A DNA stretch of 64,000 bases from Bordetella parapertussis (GTDB lineage Bacteria; Pseudomonadota; Gammaproteobacteria; Burkholderiales; Burkholderiaceae_D): positions 28,257-92,256 of the forward strand of contig CAMCXB010000003.1 of the NCBI GenBank assembly GCA_945883145.1, read 5' to 3'. The translations under genes were made by a program, and so were the position numbers. Shown here piece by piece: positions 16,776 through 26,100 of this stretch. Numbering within the stretch: the first letter of the stretch is position 1; the number at the start of each line of letters is the position of its first letter. The notes under the pieces are model-generated. The model was given only the letters and a program-made list of their open reading frames with translations. It made no database searches and had not been told where the DNA came from.

Positions 16776-17839
16776 GCATAGAAGTACGCAATATACAAAA
16801 ACGTTTTGGCAATTTTGTCGCCTTAGACAATGTGTCACTCAACTTCCCGCAAGGTGAGTTAACTGCGCTACTCGGTCCTTCAGGCTGCGGCAAGACGACT
16901 CTGCTACGCATTATTGCCGGCTTAGAGCAACTCGATTCCGGTCAAGTTTTACTCGATGGTGAAGATGCGTCTGCTAAGCATGTCAGAGAGCGTCAAGTTG
17001 GTTTTGTGTTTCAACACTATGCTTTATTCAAACACATGAGCGTGTTTGAAAATATCGCATTCGGCATGCGTGTTAAACCACGTCATCTGCGTCCTAATGA
17101 AAAACAAATACATGAACAAGTACATCGCTTATTAGATCTGGTGCAGTTAGATTGGTTAGCTGATCGCTATCCACCGCAACTCTCAGGCGGTCAACGTCAA
17201 CGTATTGCGCTCGCACGCGCACTTGCAGTAGAGCCTCGTGTATTGCTACTCGATGAACCATTTGGTGCACTTGATGCAAAAGTACGTAAAGAATTACGTC
17301 GTTGGTTAAGACGCTTACATGATGATCTGCATGTCACTAGTATCTTCGTCACCCATGATCAAGAAGAAGCATTAGAAGTGTCTGATCAAATTGTCTTAAT
17401 GAATAAAGGTAAGGTCGAACAAATTGGCGCACCTGCAGATGTGTATAACCATCCGGCTTCGCCATTTGTGTATGGCTTTCTCGGTAATGTGAATTTATTT
17501 CACGGTCGTGTACATGAAGGTATGTTTAACAGTGATGGAGCGCAGCTCACTCTTTCAGAACATGCTGATACGCGTGATGCGCTAGGCACTGGTTATGTAC
17601 GTCCACATGAAATTGATGTCGATCGACATTCACCAGGGGCTGACGGCATTGTGGTTAAGTTACGTCGTGCTCACACTATAGGACCTTTGGCACAACTCGA
17701 ATTAGAGCGTGCTGATAATGAACAAATCATTGAAGCACTGATTCCTAATGAAAAATTTACTCAGCTTGGCTTGAAAGAAGGTGAAACCTTAGTCGCTCGA
17801 CCTAAGCGTCTGCATGTTTTCTTTAATGATGCTGCATAA
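16772..17839 (+). CDS. cysA: Sulfate ABC transporter ATPase CysA
   Basis: A 355-residue ATPase: Walker A GPSGCGKTTLL near residues 34-44, Q-loop FVFQHYALFKHM, signature LSGGQRQRIALARAL, Walker B VLLLDEPFGALD and the H-loop VTHDQEEAL, then a C-terminal TOBE-like regulatory domain (GYVRPHEIDVDR region). It powers the CysT/CysW channel. Its start overlaps the cysW stop. The cysB regulator follows after 35 bp. Confidence 0.97.
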   Translation: MSIEVRNIQKRFGNFVALDNVSLNFPQGELTALLGPSGCGKTTLLRIIAGLEQLDSGQVLLDGEDASAKHVRERQVGFVFQHYALFKHMSVFENIAFGMRVKPRHLRPNEKQIHEQVHRLLDLVQLDWLADRYPPQLSGGQRQRIALARALAVEPRVLLLDEPFGALDAKVRKELRRWLRRLHDDLHVTSIFVTHDQEEALEVSDQIVLMNKGKVEQIGAPADVYNHPASPFVYGFLGNVNLFHGRVHEGMFNSDGAQLTLSEHADTRDALGTGYVRPHEIDVDRHSPGADGIVVKLRRAHTIGPLAQLELERADNEQIIEALIPNEKFTQLGLKEGETLVARPKRLHVFFNDAA

Positions 17840-17874
17840 ATCTCTAATCTGACAACACATTAAATGGGTGCTTC

Positions 17875-18789
17875 ATGAATTTTCAACAATTGCGATCAGT
17901 GCGTGAAACTGTACGACGTGGTTTCAATTTAACTGAAGTTGCGAACGCCTTGTTTACTTCGCAGCCTGGCGTTAGCAGACAAATTCGCGAATTAGAAGAA
18001 GAACTTGGTGTCGATATTTTTGAACGTAATGGCAAACGCTTAACTGGTCTTACCCAACCTGGTAAAGCGGTCCTACCCATCATTGAACGACTCCTACTCG
18101 AAGCTGCAAATCTTCAAGAAGCAGGCAATGATTATGCAGGTTTAAAAAGTGGCACCTTATCTGTTGCCACGACGCATACACAAGCTCGTTATGTTTTACC
18201 GCAAATCGTACAAACATTTCGTCAAAGCTTTCCTGATGTGCGAGTCGCATTACAACAAAGCGCACCAGAACATATAGCGGAATGGGTATTATCAGGTAAG
18301 GCAGATATTGGTATTGCGACTGAAGGTTTAGCGCAATTTGATGGTCTCGCTTCTTTCCCTTGCTATGAATGGCATCATGCGATTGTCGTTCCTGAAAACC
18401 ATCCTCTGTTATCAGAAAAAAAACTCACGTTAGAGAGTCTAGCTAAATGGCCATTGATTACTTACGATCAGGGCTTTACAGGTCGTAGTCATATTGATGA
18501 TGCATTTAGTCAGCAAAATCTCCAAACTGACATCGTACTGACAGCGATGGATTCTGACGTGATTCAGCAATACGTCGCATTGGGAATGGGTGTGGGAATC
18601 GTCGCTTCTATGGCGATAGGCCCTAACTCCAATCAAAACCTCAAAGCCATCGCAGCTGATCATCTTTTTGCGCCCAACACCACACGTGTAGCTGTGCGCC
18701 GCGGTGCATATTTGCGTGCCTACACCTTGGAATTCATCTTGCAACTCGCGCCTAAACTCAAACGGGCTGAAATTCTAGCGGCTGTTTAA
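17875..18789 (+). CDS. cysB: CysB-type LysR regulator of sulfur assimilation
   Basis: A 304-residue LysR regulator whose helix-turn-helix (NLTEVANALFTSQPGVSRQI) and opening MNFQQLRSV have the CysB/Cbl form, not the general LysR form. The effector domain contains GTLSVATTHTQARYVLPQI, the CysB ligand segment around the sulfate/N-acetylserine site. It lies 35 bp after cysA on the same strand and probably controls the cys genes here. CysB versus Cbl cannot be separated without comparison to another paralogue. Confidence 0.93.
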   Translation: MNFQQLRSVRETVRRGFNLTEVANALFTSQPGVSRQIRELEEELGVDIFERNGKRLTGLTQPGKAVLPIIERLLLEAANLQEAGNDYAGLKSGTLSVATTHTQARYVLPQIVQTFRQSFPDVRVALQQSAPEHIAEWVLSGKADIGIATEGLAQFDGLASFPCYEWHHAIVVPENHPLLSEKKLTLESLAKWPLITYDQGFTGRSHIDDAFSQQNLQTDIVLTAMDSDVIQQYVALGMGVGIVASMAIGPNSNQNLKAIAADHLFAPNTTRVAVRRGAYLRAYTLEFILQLAPKLKRAEILAAV

Positions 18790-18832
18790 GCACTTCAGCA
18801 GGATTAACTAATACCAAATTAGATCAAATTAC

Positions 18833-18856
18833 CCCTAAAAATTGAGTTTTTTAGGG
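18833..18856. terminator. Weak hairpin after cysB
   Basis: CCCTAAAAA - TTGAG - TTTTTTAGGG. The arms are A/T-rich and the T tract is inside the stem rather than after it, so this is at best a weak or bidirectional terminator. Confidence 0.4.
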
Positions 18857-18927
18857 CACATCTCGCCTGTGCTCCTCTATAATTGCGCCACGTAAAGATC
18901 CAACCGACAGGATGGAGCGGCGCCACT

Positions 18928-19404
18928 ATGAAAATACCAACAAAATTCGCTCTAGCCTTATGCGCACTTGCCGCAAGCTTTGTCGTCTCTGCTGCAGACA
19001 AAATGACTTTTTCTTGTGCTACCAAAGCTATGGGTCGCAATAAATGGATATGCACGGAAAACACTGATCTGTGCCAATTTATTTTCTATGCAGATCCCAT
19101 AAAAAAAACCATGCGCCGTAAAGGCCCCGATGATGGCACTGATATCAAGATTGTGGTCGATAAGTGGAATGACAAAATGATCATTGCCCACGAAGATAGA
19201 ATACGTATTGATAGTCTCTTCATTGAACAGTACTGGTACAAAATCGAACTTGAGACCGGAAATTTTTTAATGGCCAATGAATACATGACCAATAGCGGTC
19301 GTTATCTCACGCAGCAAGATCTTGATGCAGTAGATAAAAAACGTTTCTCATACTACCGACCAAAACTACTTTCCGAACCTGGTTCCTGCAAAACCAAAAT
19401 GTAA
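18928..19404 (+). CDS. Small secreted protein with four cysteines, function unknown
   Basis: A 158-residue protein with a clear signal peptide (MKIPTKFALALCALAASFVV, cleavage near VSA-AD) and four cysteines in the mature part (FSCATK, WICTEN, DLCQFI, GSCKTK) that could form two disulfides in the periplasm. I take the ATG at 18928, with GGAG about 13 bases upstream, because the alternative at 18883 spoils the signal peptide. No family recognised. It is 13 bp before the queuosine-precursor transporter but on different evident business. Confidence 0.7.
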   Translation: MKIPTKFALALCALAASFVVSAADKMTFSCATKAMGRNKWICTENTDLCQFIFYADPIKKTMRRKGPDDGTDIKIVVDKWNDKMIIAHEDRIRIDSLFIEQYWYKIELETGNFLMANEYMTNSGRYLTQQDLDAVDKKRFSYYRPKLLSEPGSCKTKM

Positions 19405-19417
19405 GGCTTGATGCGTC

Positions 19418-20143
19418 ATGCAAAATTCTGAAACGAAGTCCAGCACACGACGCTACCGCTATTACGATTTACTGCTAGTCGCTTTTGTTACCGTTCTCCT
19501 CTGTTCAAATTTAATTGGTGCTGGCAAGGTTGCCACTATCACGCTGCCATGGCTAGGTGAAGTCACCTACGGTGCTGGCATTTTATTTTTCCCAATCTCT
19601 TATTTGTTTGGTGACATCCTTACTGAAGTGTATGGCTATGCGCATGATAGACGTGCAGTGTGGGCAGGCTTTGCAGCTTTAAGTTTTGCTGCTGTTATGT
19701 CGCTGGTGGTGGTCTCACTTACGCCTGCACAAAATGCTTACATGCAGGAATATCAACATGGTTTAGAAACGGTATTTGGCAATACATGGCGTATCGTGAT
19801 TGCTTCTATCACTGCGTTTTGGGCAGGTAGTTTAGCGAACGGTTATGTGATGGCTAAACTTAAAATTCGCACTGCAGGTAAATATCTGTGGATGCGCACC
19901 ATAGGTTCAACCGCAGTAGGTGAAGCAATAGATTCTTCTTTGTTTTATATGTTGGCGTTTTATGCGATCTGGCCCATTGAGCAAGTGATTGCTGTAGCGA
20001 TTGCGCAGTATTTCTTAAAAACAGGTTGGGAGGTCATCATGACACCCGTCACCTATAAAGTCGTAGCGTGGTTGAAAAATAAAGAACAAGAAGATTACTT
20101 CGATAACAATACCAACTTCACGCCATTTCGTGTGAGTTTGTAA
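19418..20143 (+). CDS. yhhQ: Queuosine precursor transporter (YhhQ/VUT family)
   Basis: A 241-residue inner-membrane protein with about six hydrophobic segments and the family's LIGAGKVATI, FPISYLFGDILTEVYGY and TIGSTAVGEAIDSSLFY signatures. E. coli YhhQ takes up preQ0/preQ1 for queuosine modification of tRNA. No que biosynthesis gene is nearby. The gene is followed by a terminator hairpin shared with the opposing aminotransferase gene. Confidence 0.92.
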   Translation: MQNSETKSSTRRYRYYDLLLVAFVTVLLCSNLIGAGKVATITLPWLGEVTYGAGILFFPISYLFGDILTEVYGYAHDRRAVWAGFAALSFAAVMSLVVVSLTPAQNAYMQEYQHGLETVFGNTWRIVIASITAFWAGSLANGYVMAKLKIRTAGKYLWMRTIGSTAVGEAIDSSLFYMLAFYAIWPIEQVIAVAIAQYFLKTGWEVIMTPVTYKVVAWLKNKEQEDYFDNNTNFTPFRVSL

Positions 20144-20151
20144 CGCATATA

Positions 20152-20186
20152 AAAAAACCGCTGATGATTACATCAGCAGTTTTTTC
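20152..20186. terminator. Bidirectional terminator between yhhQ and the aminotransferase
   Basis: GCTGATG - ATTA - CATCAGC with an A tract to the left and AGTTTTTT to the right, lying between convergent genes. Confidence 0.85.
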
Positions 20187-20215
20187 TCTTCAGCTAATTG
20201 AGTTAATTGACTACA

Positions 20216-21343
20216 TTAACTAATCTTATCCAATGCATCAGATAAATGCTTCACTGTTACATCGATATGCTGCAATTTTTCTAGACCAAACAAACCAATT
20301 CGGAAAGTACGGAAATCTGGTCTTTCATCACACTGCAACGGCACACCAGCTGCAGTTTGCATACCAACTGCCATGAATTTTTTACCGTTTTGAATTTCAG
20401 GATCCGTGGTGTAACTCACTACCACACAAGGTGCCTGAAAACCTTCAGCTGCTACGCTCTTAAAACCTTTATGCTCGAGTAAGTGACGTACTTTTTTACC
20501 TAACTCTTCTTGATGTTGTTTTAACTTAGCAAAACCAATATCACGTGTCTCTTGCATCACATCACGCAAAATCCTCAGCGCATCAGTAGGCATAGTGGTG
20601 TGATACACATGTCCGCCGCCTTCATAGGTTTCCATGACTTGCAGCCATTTTTTTAAATCACAAGAATAACTCGTGCTAGTTGTTGCATCAATCTTGGCAC
20701 GTGCACGCTCACTTAAAGGAATTAAGGCGCAGCAAGGTGAACTGCTCCAACCTTTTTGTGGTGCACTGATAATCACATCTACTTTTGATGCTTTCATATC
20801 GACCCACATTGCACCCGATGCAATACAGTCCAATACAAATAAGCCATCAACAGATTCCACAGCATCACCAACAGCACGTAAATACTCTGGTGGCAAAATC
20901 ATACCGGCTGATGTTTCCACATGCGGAGCAAACACCACGGCTGGTTTTTCTTTTTTAATCCACGCTACCACTTCATCAATCGGTGGTGGTGCAAAAGCGC
21001 CTTCAAATTCATTAACTCGTTGACTGCCTTTAATGATGTGTAAGTCTTTAGAAATGTCACCCATTTCAAAAATTTGCGTCCAACGGTAGCTAAACCAACC
21101 ATTACGAATCACCATGCATTTTTTATTGCTCGCAAACTGACGCGCTACCGCTTCCATGCCGTATGTACCACTACCTGGCACCACAACAGCAGATCTAGCG
21201 TTGTAAACTTCTTTTAATAACTTTGATATATCCGTAATCACACTCTGAAAAGATTTAGACATGTGATTGAGTGAGCGATCGGTATAAACGACTGAAAACT
21301 CCAGCAGTCCATCGGGATCAACATGAGGCAGCAAACCGGGCAT
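20216..21343 (-). CDS. Class V PLP aminotransferase (alanine/serine-glyoxylate type)
   Basis: A 375-residue fold-type I aminotransferase. PLP features are the phosphate-binding VVVPGSGTYGMEAVARQF near 53-70, the cofactor Asp in LFVLDCIASG near 172, and the Schiff-base lysine in SAPQKGWSSSP (Lys197). The family covers alanine-, serine- and phosphonate-linked transaminases; with no pathway neighbours the substrate stays open, although glyoxylate as amino acceptor is most likely. Transcribed alone and convergent with yhhQ. Confidence 0.87.
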   Translation of the reverse strand: MPGLLPHVDPDGLLEFSVVYTDRSLNHMSKSFQSVITDISKLLKEVYNARSAVVVPGSGTYGMEAVARQFASNKKCMVIRNGWFSYRWTQIFEMGDISKDLHIIKGSQRVNEFEGAFAPPPIDEVVAWIKKEKPAVVFAPHVETSAGMILPPEYLRAVGDAVESVDGLFVLDCIASGAMWVDMKASKVDVIISAPQKGWSSSPCCALIPLSERARAKIDATTSTSYSCDLKKWLQVMETYEGGGHVYHTTMPTDALRILRDVMQETRDIGFAKLKQHQEELGKKVRHLLEHKGFKSVAAEGFQAPCVVVSYTTDPEIQNGKKFMAVGMQTAAGVPLQCDERPDFRTFRIGLFGLEKLQHIDVTVKHLSDALDKIS

Positions 21344-21589
21344 AGTAATTCCTGAAGATAGTAAAGACGGGATTCCGATGCAATATCAATAACGCAGAGT
21401 CATCGGCGAATAAATAAATTAACTCTAAGTTTAACAGAGGTCGCTACTTCCTATAGTCTGGGCATAAGAGATAGCAGAAAACCATTAAATATTAGTTAAG
21501 TATGAATCAAAGATAAATCAAGTTTAACTTCTGCCAAAGCCACTATAGAATTACTTTTTCTGTTATTTAAAACAACTCTAGGACAGATA

Positions 21590-21869
21590 ATGCAAAGTGA
21601 TATCGAGATTGCACAAAAAGCAAAAATGAAAAATTAGCGATATTGCAACGCATATTGGCAAGGCAGATGAATACATCGAACCCTATGGCCATTACAAAAG
21701 CAAAATCGCAGTAGAGAATATCGATCAATTACATGACAAACCAAATGGCAAACTCATCTTAGTGACAGCCATTAGCCCAACACTAGGTGATGCTGTAAAT
21801 TTAACTAAAAATTCCTAGTGCAGAAAAATTGACGTCAATGAAGTCGGTGATGTCGTTTGCTTTTTTTAA
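21590..21869 (+). pseudogene. fhs: Remnant of formate-tetrahydrofolate ligase
   Basis: Translation gives an Fhs N-terminus (MQSDIEIAQKAKMKN), a frameshift to a stop, then in the next frame SDIATHIG, EYIEPYGHYKSKIAVENI and PNGKLILVTAISPT, followed by LGDAVNLTKN and, after another stop, the Fhs C-terminus SAEKIDVNEVGDVV. The P-loop stretch normally lying between the ISPT and LGD segments is gone, and almost the whole catalytic body (over 400 codons) is missing between LTKN and SAEKID. So 280 bp keep both ends of a gene that is normally about 1.7 kb. No intact fhs is in the window. The family assignment comes from recognising both termini in the right order. Confidence 0.85.
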
Positions 21870-21887
21870 TTAAAACGAAAGAACACT

Positions 21888-22865
21888 ATGCGCGCAGCAA
21901 TCTACACCAGCAAAGGCCCAGCAACAGAAGTATTAAAAATCGTCACCAAGCCCGACCCACAACCACAAGTGGGTGAAGTTAGAGTCAAGATGGCTTTTAG
22001 TGGCGTCAATCCTTCGGATGTGAAATCACGCGCTGGTTTGTCAGCACGCACAGGTGGTTATCCTGAAGTCACACCACATAGTGATGGTGCAGGCACTATT
22101 GATGCTGTAGGTGAGCAGGTAGATAAAAAATGGCTAGTTCAACGCGTATGGATTTATAACGGCCAATGGGAAAGACCATTTGGAACTGCTGCAGAGTACA
22201 TCACCCTGCCCCTGTCACAAGTAGTGCCACTACCAGATAACGTGTCATTTGAAGTCGGTGCATCCATTGCCATCCCTTTAATGACAGCCATGGCTGCTAT
22301 TCAGCGTTGTGGTTCACTGTTAGGTAAAACAGTACTCATACCCGGTGCTGCAGGCAGTGTAGGGTTTTATGCCACCCAACTCGCTGCCATGTCAGGTGCA
22401 CGCGTAATAGCGATAGTCAGCAATGATGAAAAAGCCGCCATTGCAAAAAATGTAGGTGCGCATGACGTCATCAACTACCGTACACAAAATTTGGTTGAGC
22501 AAGTACAAAACTTAACCCATGGCGTAGGTGCAGATTTCATCATTGAAGTGGATGCAGCAGGACATGCACCGCATTACGGCAGCTTGTTGAAGTTTGATGG
22601 CAAAGCCATTATCTATGGCACCAACAACCCACAAATCAACGTGCCCTTTGGACCCATGATCGTCGGCTTCATCACCATGATGTTTTTCATCGTGTATCGC
22701 TTGCCAGCAGCGGAAATGAAAGGCGTCATCGAAAGTGTAAACACTGTACTGAGTCATCCTAATTTCAAACATCCATTCACAGCCATCTACAGCCTCGATG
22801 ACATAGCACAAGCGCATCAACGCGTTGAGGGCGGAGCAAATGCGAAAGTGTTGATTGCGTTATAG
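21888..22865 (+). CDS. Zinc-free NADPH:quinone reductase-like oxidoreductase (MDR family)
   Basis: A 325-residue medium-chain reductase with GroES-like N-terminus (FSGVNPSDVKSRAG, the quinone reductase signature) and a Rossmann domain with VLIPGAAGSVGFYATQLA. The catalytic-zinc Cys/His set of alcohol dehydrogenases is absent, so it belongs with Qor/zeta-crystallin. A hydrophobic stretch IVGFITMMFFIVY near residue 265 is unusual in length for the family. It starts 18 bp after the fhs remnant, from whose old promoter it may be read. Confidence 0.9.
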   Translation: MRAAIYTSKGPATEVLKIVTKPDPQPQVGEVRVKMAFSGVNPSDVKSRAGLSARTGGYPEVTPHSDGAGTIDAVGEQVDKKWLVQRVWIYNGQWERPFGTAAEYITLPLSQVVPLPDNVSFEVGASIAIPLMTAMAAIQRCGSLLGKTVLIPGAAGSVGFYATQLAAMSGARVIAIVSNDEKAAIAKNVGAHDVINYRTQNLVEQVQNLTHGVGADFIIEVDAAGHAPHYGSLLKFDGKAIIYGTNNPQINVPFGPMIVGFITMMFFIVYRLPAAEMKGVIESVNTVLSHPNFKHPFTAIYSLDDIAQAHQRVEGGANAKVLIAL

Positions 22866-22918
22866 ATTTTTATTTTGAATTAAATAAATATCGCGCGAAT
22901 AAACTAAAGGGGCGAATT

Positions 22919-22949
22919 GTAGGGACGATTAGCGTAGCGACATCGTACG
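22919..22949 (+). repeat. REP family 1 unit, imperfect
   Basis: GTAGGGACGATTAGCGTAGC then a degraded right arm (ACATCGTACG). Left member of an inverted pair with 23035-23065. Confidence 0.7.
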
Positions 22950-22974
22950 TGTAACACTAACAATCAAAATAAAA

Positions 22975-23013
22975 AAATACACAATCAAAATAAATTCTGA
23001 TTGCGTATTTAAA
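22975..23013. other. Hairpin between paired REP units
   Basis: AAATACACAATCA and TGATTGCGTATTT can pair at 12 of 13 positions. The hairpin lies inside the inverted REP pair, giving a nested inverted structure of about 150 bp. Confidence 0.55.
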
Positions 23014-23034
23014 TAAAAATTAAAACTATTTTTT

Positions 23035-23065
23035 CGTACGATTACGCTACGCTAATCGTACCTAC
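23035..23065 (-). repeat. REP family 1 unit, inverted
   Basis: GTAGGTACGATTA head on the minus strand, T-A at the second stem pair with matching change in the other arm. Confidence 0.8.
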
Positions 23066-23082
23066 CATTCTTACTAGCTTTG

Positions 23083-23106
23083 GTAGGGTGCACTGTATTG
23101 CGCCGC
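23083..23106 (+). repeat. REP family 2 unit, degenerate
   Basis: GTAGGGTGCACTGTATTGCG form: GTAG head and a mismatched GGCGCAAT/ATTGCGCC-type stem. It closes the repeat cluster at the left edge of the AT-rich region. Confidence 0.55.
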
Positions 23107-23138
23107 ATGCCCTCTGGTAATGCAACTAGAAAATAAAA

Positions 23139-26100
23139 CTAAACCAAATTTCCATTTGCGAATAAACCAATTGCAGTGAGATCAGTACCATTGGTACCAA
23201 CCAAATTAAATACAGAATACCAATTCGGATCATTTGAATTAACACTCGATTTGACTTGCAACTCGTAATACTTTGCACCTTCACTTAAGAAGAGATTTGA
23301 AGCATCCGCAGTATGTGTGACGAGTTGAGTCTTAAATGGATCCCAACTGTGATTAATAACGTTATTATTAAAGAGATAAATATAGTCGATTTTATCTCCA
23401 CCTGCGCTTGGCTTACTCGAATTAAAATCCATTATCCAATTACCAATTTTTGATGTTTGATATAAATTTTGTTGAAAAGTATCTGTGCCGTCATTGCCCC
23501 AAGCATAAATTTTTTGATTATCGCCAGTAATACTTGGGAAAAAATTAAAAATAATTTTATCGCTACCATTTCCACCAAAAAGTGTCCCACTCTTAACAAA
23601 GCCATAATGTTTTATCGTATCGATTCCATCTCCACCAAAAATTATAGAATCGTCTTCATTTAAATTTAAATTATCGTTCCCACCCTCTCCATAAATTACG
23701 TCACCTCCATTTTCTGCATTTGCTTCATCGTAGCCATCGCCAAGATAAAATACGTCATTACCTGGATTTTCATCTTTATCATCAAAACCATCTCCGCCTA
23801 AGATAATATTATTTCCCTCATTTTCTCCATCAACAAACTCAATCTCATCACGCCCAAATAAATGTAGAACTACTTCGGTATCTACCGATTCAGTACCATC
23901 ATTAATGCTTACTATAAATTTTTGATCTATAGTGGGTTTATCATCTACTCCTTTATTCAAAGGATCAAGTTCACTGTCTTTAACGGTATAAGTCCAGTTA
24001 ACAACATATTTACCACCAATAGGATTACCTTCTGAATCTTTCAACTGTAAGATTACAGTTGAAAGATTACCTATTTTTTCATCTGGTTTTGTTGGTTTAT
24101 TTGATACGGTAAGCTGATCTCCAACATCCACATCGCTTACTAAGAATTGTCCTGTTCGTACATGAAGATAATCATAATCACCACCTAATGCTGCTTTGGC
24201 TGCGATGTCAGGATTTTTGTAATCTAAATTAATCAACTCTTCTACATTTGCACTACCTGCATATTTATTTTCGTCTTGCCCTATCTCTTTCACTACAGGC
24301 ATATCATTAACACCAATTATTTTAAAGACGAGTGTCTTTATAGATCCATTTTTAGAAAACACATTAAAAAAATCATAATGCGGTTTTTCTTCACCTAAGA
24401 ATTGAATATTATTGTTATTAATAGAATACTTGTATGATCCATCCGCAGCAAAATTTATAGATCCAATATTATCTGGAGAAAAAGTTACCTCTTCTTTAAA
24501 CGGATCTACTAGTTGAGTTGCACCAACATTGATTGTTAGCTTTCCTTCCAAATCAATTGTTCCTAAATCAGTATCACCTTCGTCCTCTTTAACCTCAGTA
24601 ATTTCTGGATCACTGATAACCTCACGATCTGCACCATTGATAGTGATTGTGATTATTTGCGGCGTGCCATCGATTGACCTAAACGTAAAGCTATCTTGTA
24701 CGATGTCGCCGCTATTAACTTCTACTTCTCCAACTCCATCAATGTTATTGAATAGTGAATAAGTCCACATACCATCCTTTGTGATTGAATATGTGACGTA
24801 TCCATAAATACTCTCCTGATCAGTGACTTCTTGAAATACATTGGGGTCATTATCTATATCGCTTGCTGTTAATGAACCTGTCGCTTTTGGTCTACCATCA
24901 TCAAAACTGCTGTCATCCTCAATGACTGATCCGGTGGTAGTACCACCAATCACTGCCGCATCATTCGCACCATTGATGGTAATGGTGATAATTTGCGGTG
25001 TATTATCGATTGACTTAATCGTGAAGGTGTCTTTTAAAGCTACACTATTTAAATTTAATTTATTGATAGTTTCATTGTCATTGTTTAGTAAATAAGTCCA
25101 TTTACCTTCAGATGTAATAGTGAATTTACCGTAAGTAGTAGTCTTATTTTCTTCTGACTTGAAAGAATTTTCAGAATTATCAATATCGTTGATAGTAAGT
25201 TCTCCAGTCGTAGTTGATAAGCTAGTATCATTACTGCTACCACTTTCTGTGACTGCACCTATTATTTCCCCTGCAATCTCTGCAATATCATTCACACCAA
25301 TTATCGTAAAGCTTATATCTTTTGAAGTTCCGTCAACTGCCGTGACAGTGAAAGATTCTGTAAGTTGTTTTCCCTCGCCTAAAAATTGAATATCACTATT
25401 TTCAACTTGGTAAATATACTGACCGTTTTCAAATACATATAAAGAACCTTTAGTGTTTTGACTAAGAGCAAATCCAGATATAAAAGCAGAAGGATTATCT
25501 ATATCGATAATTGATAAATTCTGACTCAGAAATATTCCAGTATATCCTGGACTATTTGTATCTTCTTTCACTTGATTGATTGGTGGATCACCTATGATTG
25601 CTGCATCATTCGCACCAGTAATGTTAATGGTAATTATTTGCTCAGTGTTATCTGCTGCGTAAACCTTAATTCTTTCAATTACAGGTGAACTCTCATTTAA
25701 TTCATTAACTGCCGTCTTGTCATTATCTAGCTTATAAATCCAATAGCCTTGCGGTGTAATAGAGAATTCACCATAAGTAGTAAATTGAGATACTATTAAA
25801 TTGAAGGGGTTGTCATTATTGGCAATGCTTGAAGAGAGTTGACCAGCTTTAATTGCAAATCCACCAAGATTATTACTACCACCATTACTATCGCTTCCAT
25901 TTTCTATAACTAAACCGGATATATCACCGGTAATTATTGCAGCATCATTTATACCTGTAATAGTAATTTTTACTTCGGCAGTGTCTTGATCACCATCTGC
26001 ATCAGTGACTCTGTAGGTAAAGGTTTCAGTTGCAGATTGACTAGTATTTAAAGGCTGATAAAAGTCACTGTTCGGTGTGTATTTGAAATACCAAGTATTG

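Noticed and set aside
18833..18856. Strong terminator for cysB
   Set aside because: The stem is A/T-rich and lacks a trailing T tract, so it is listed only as weak.
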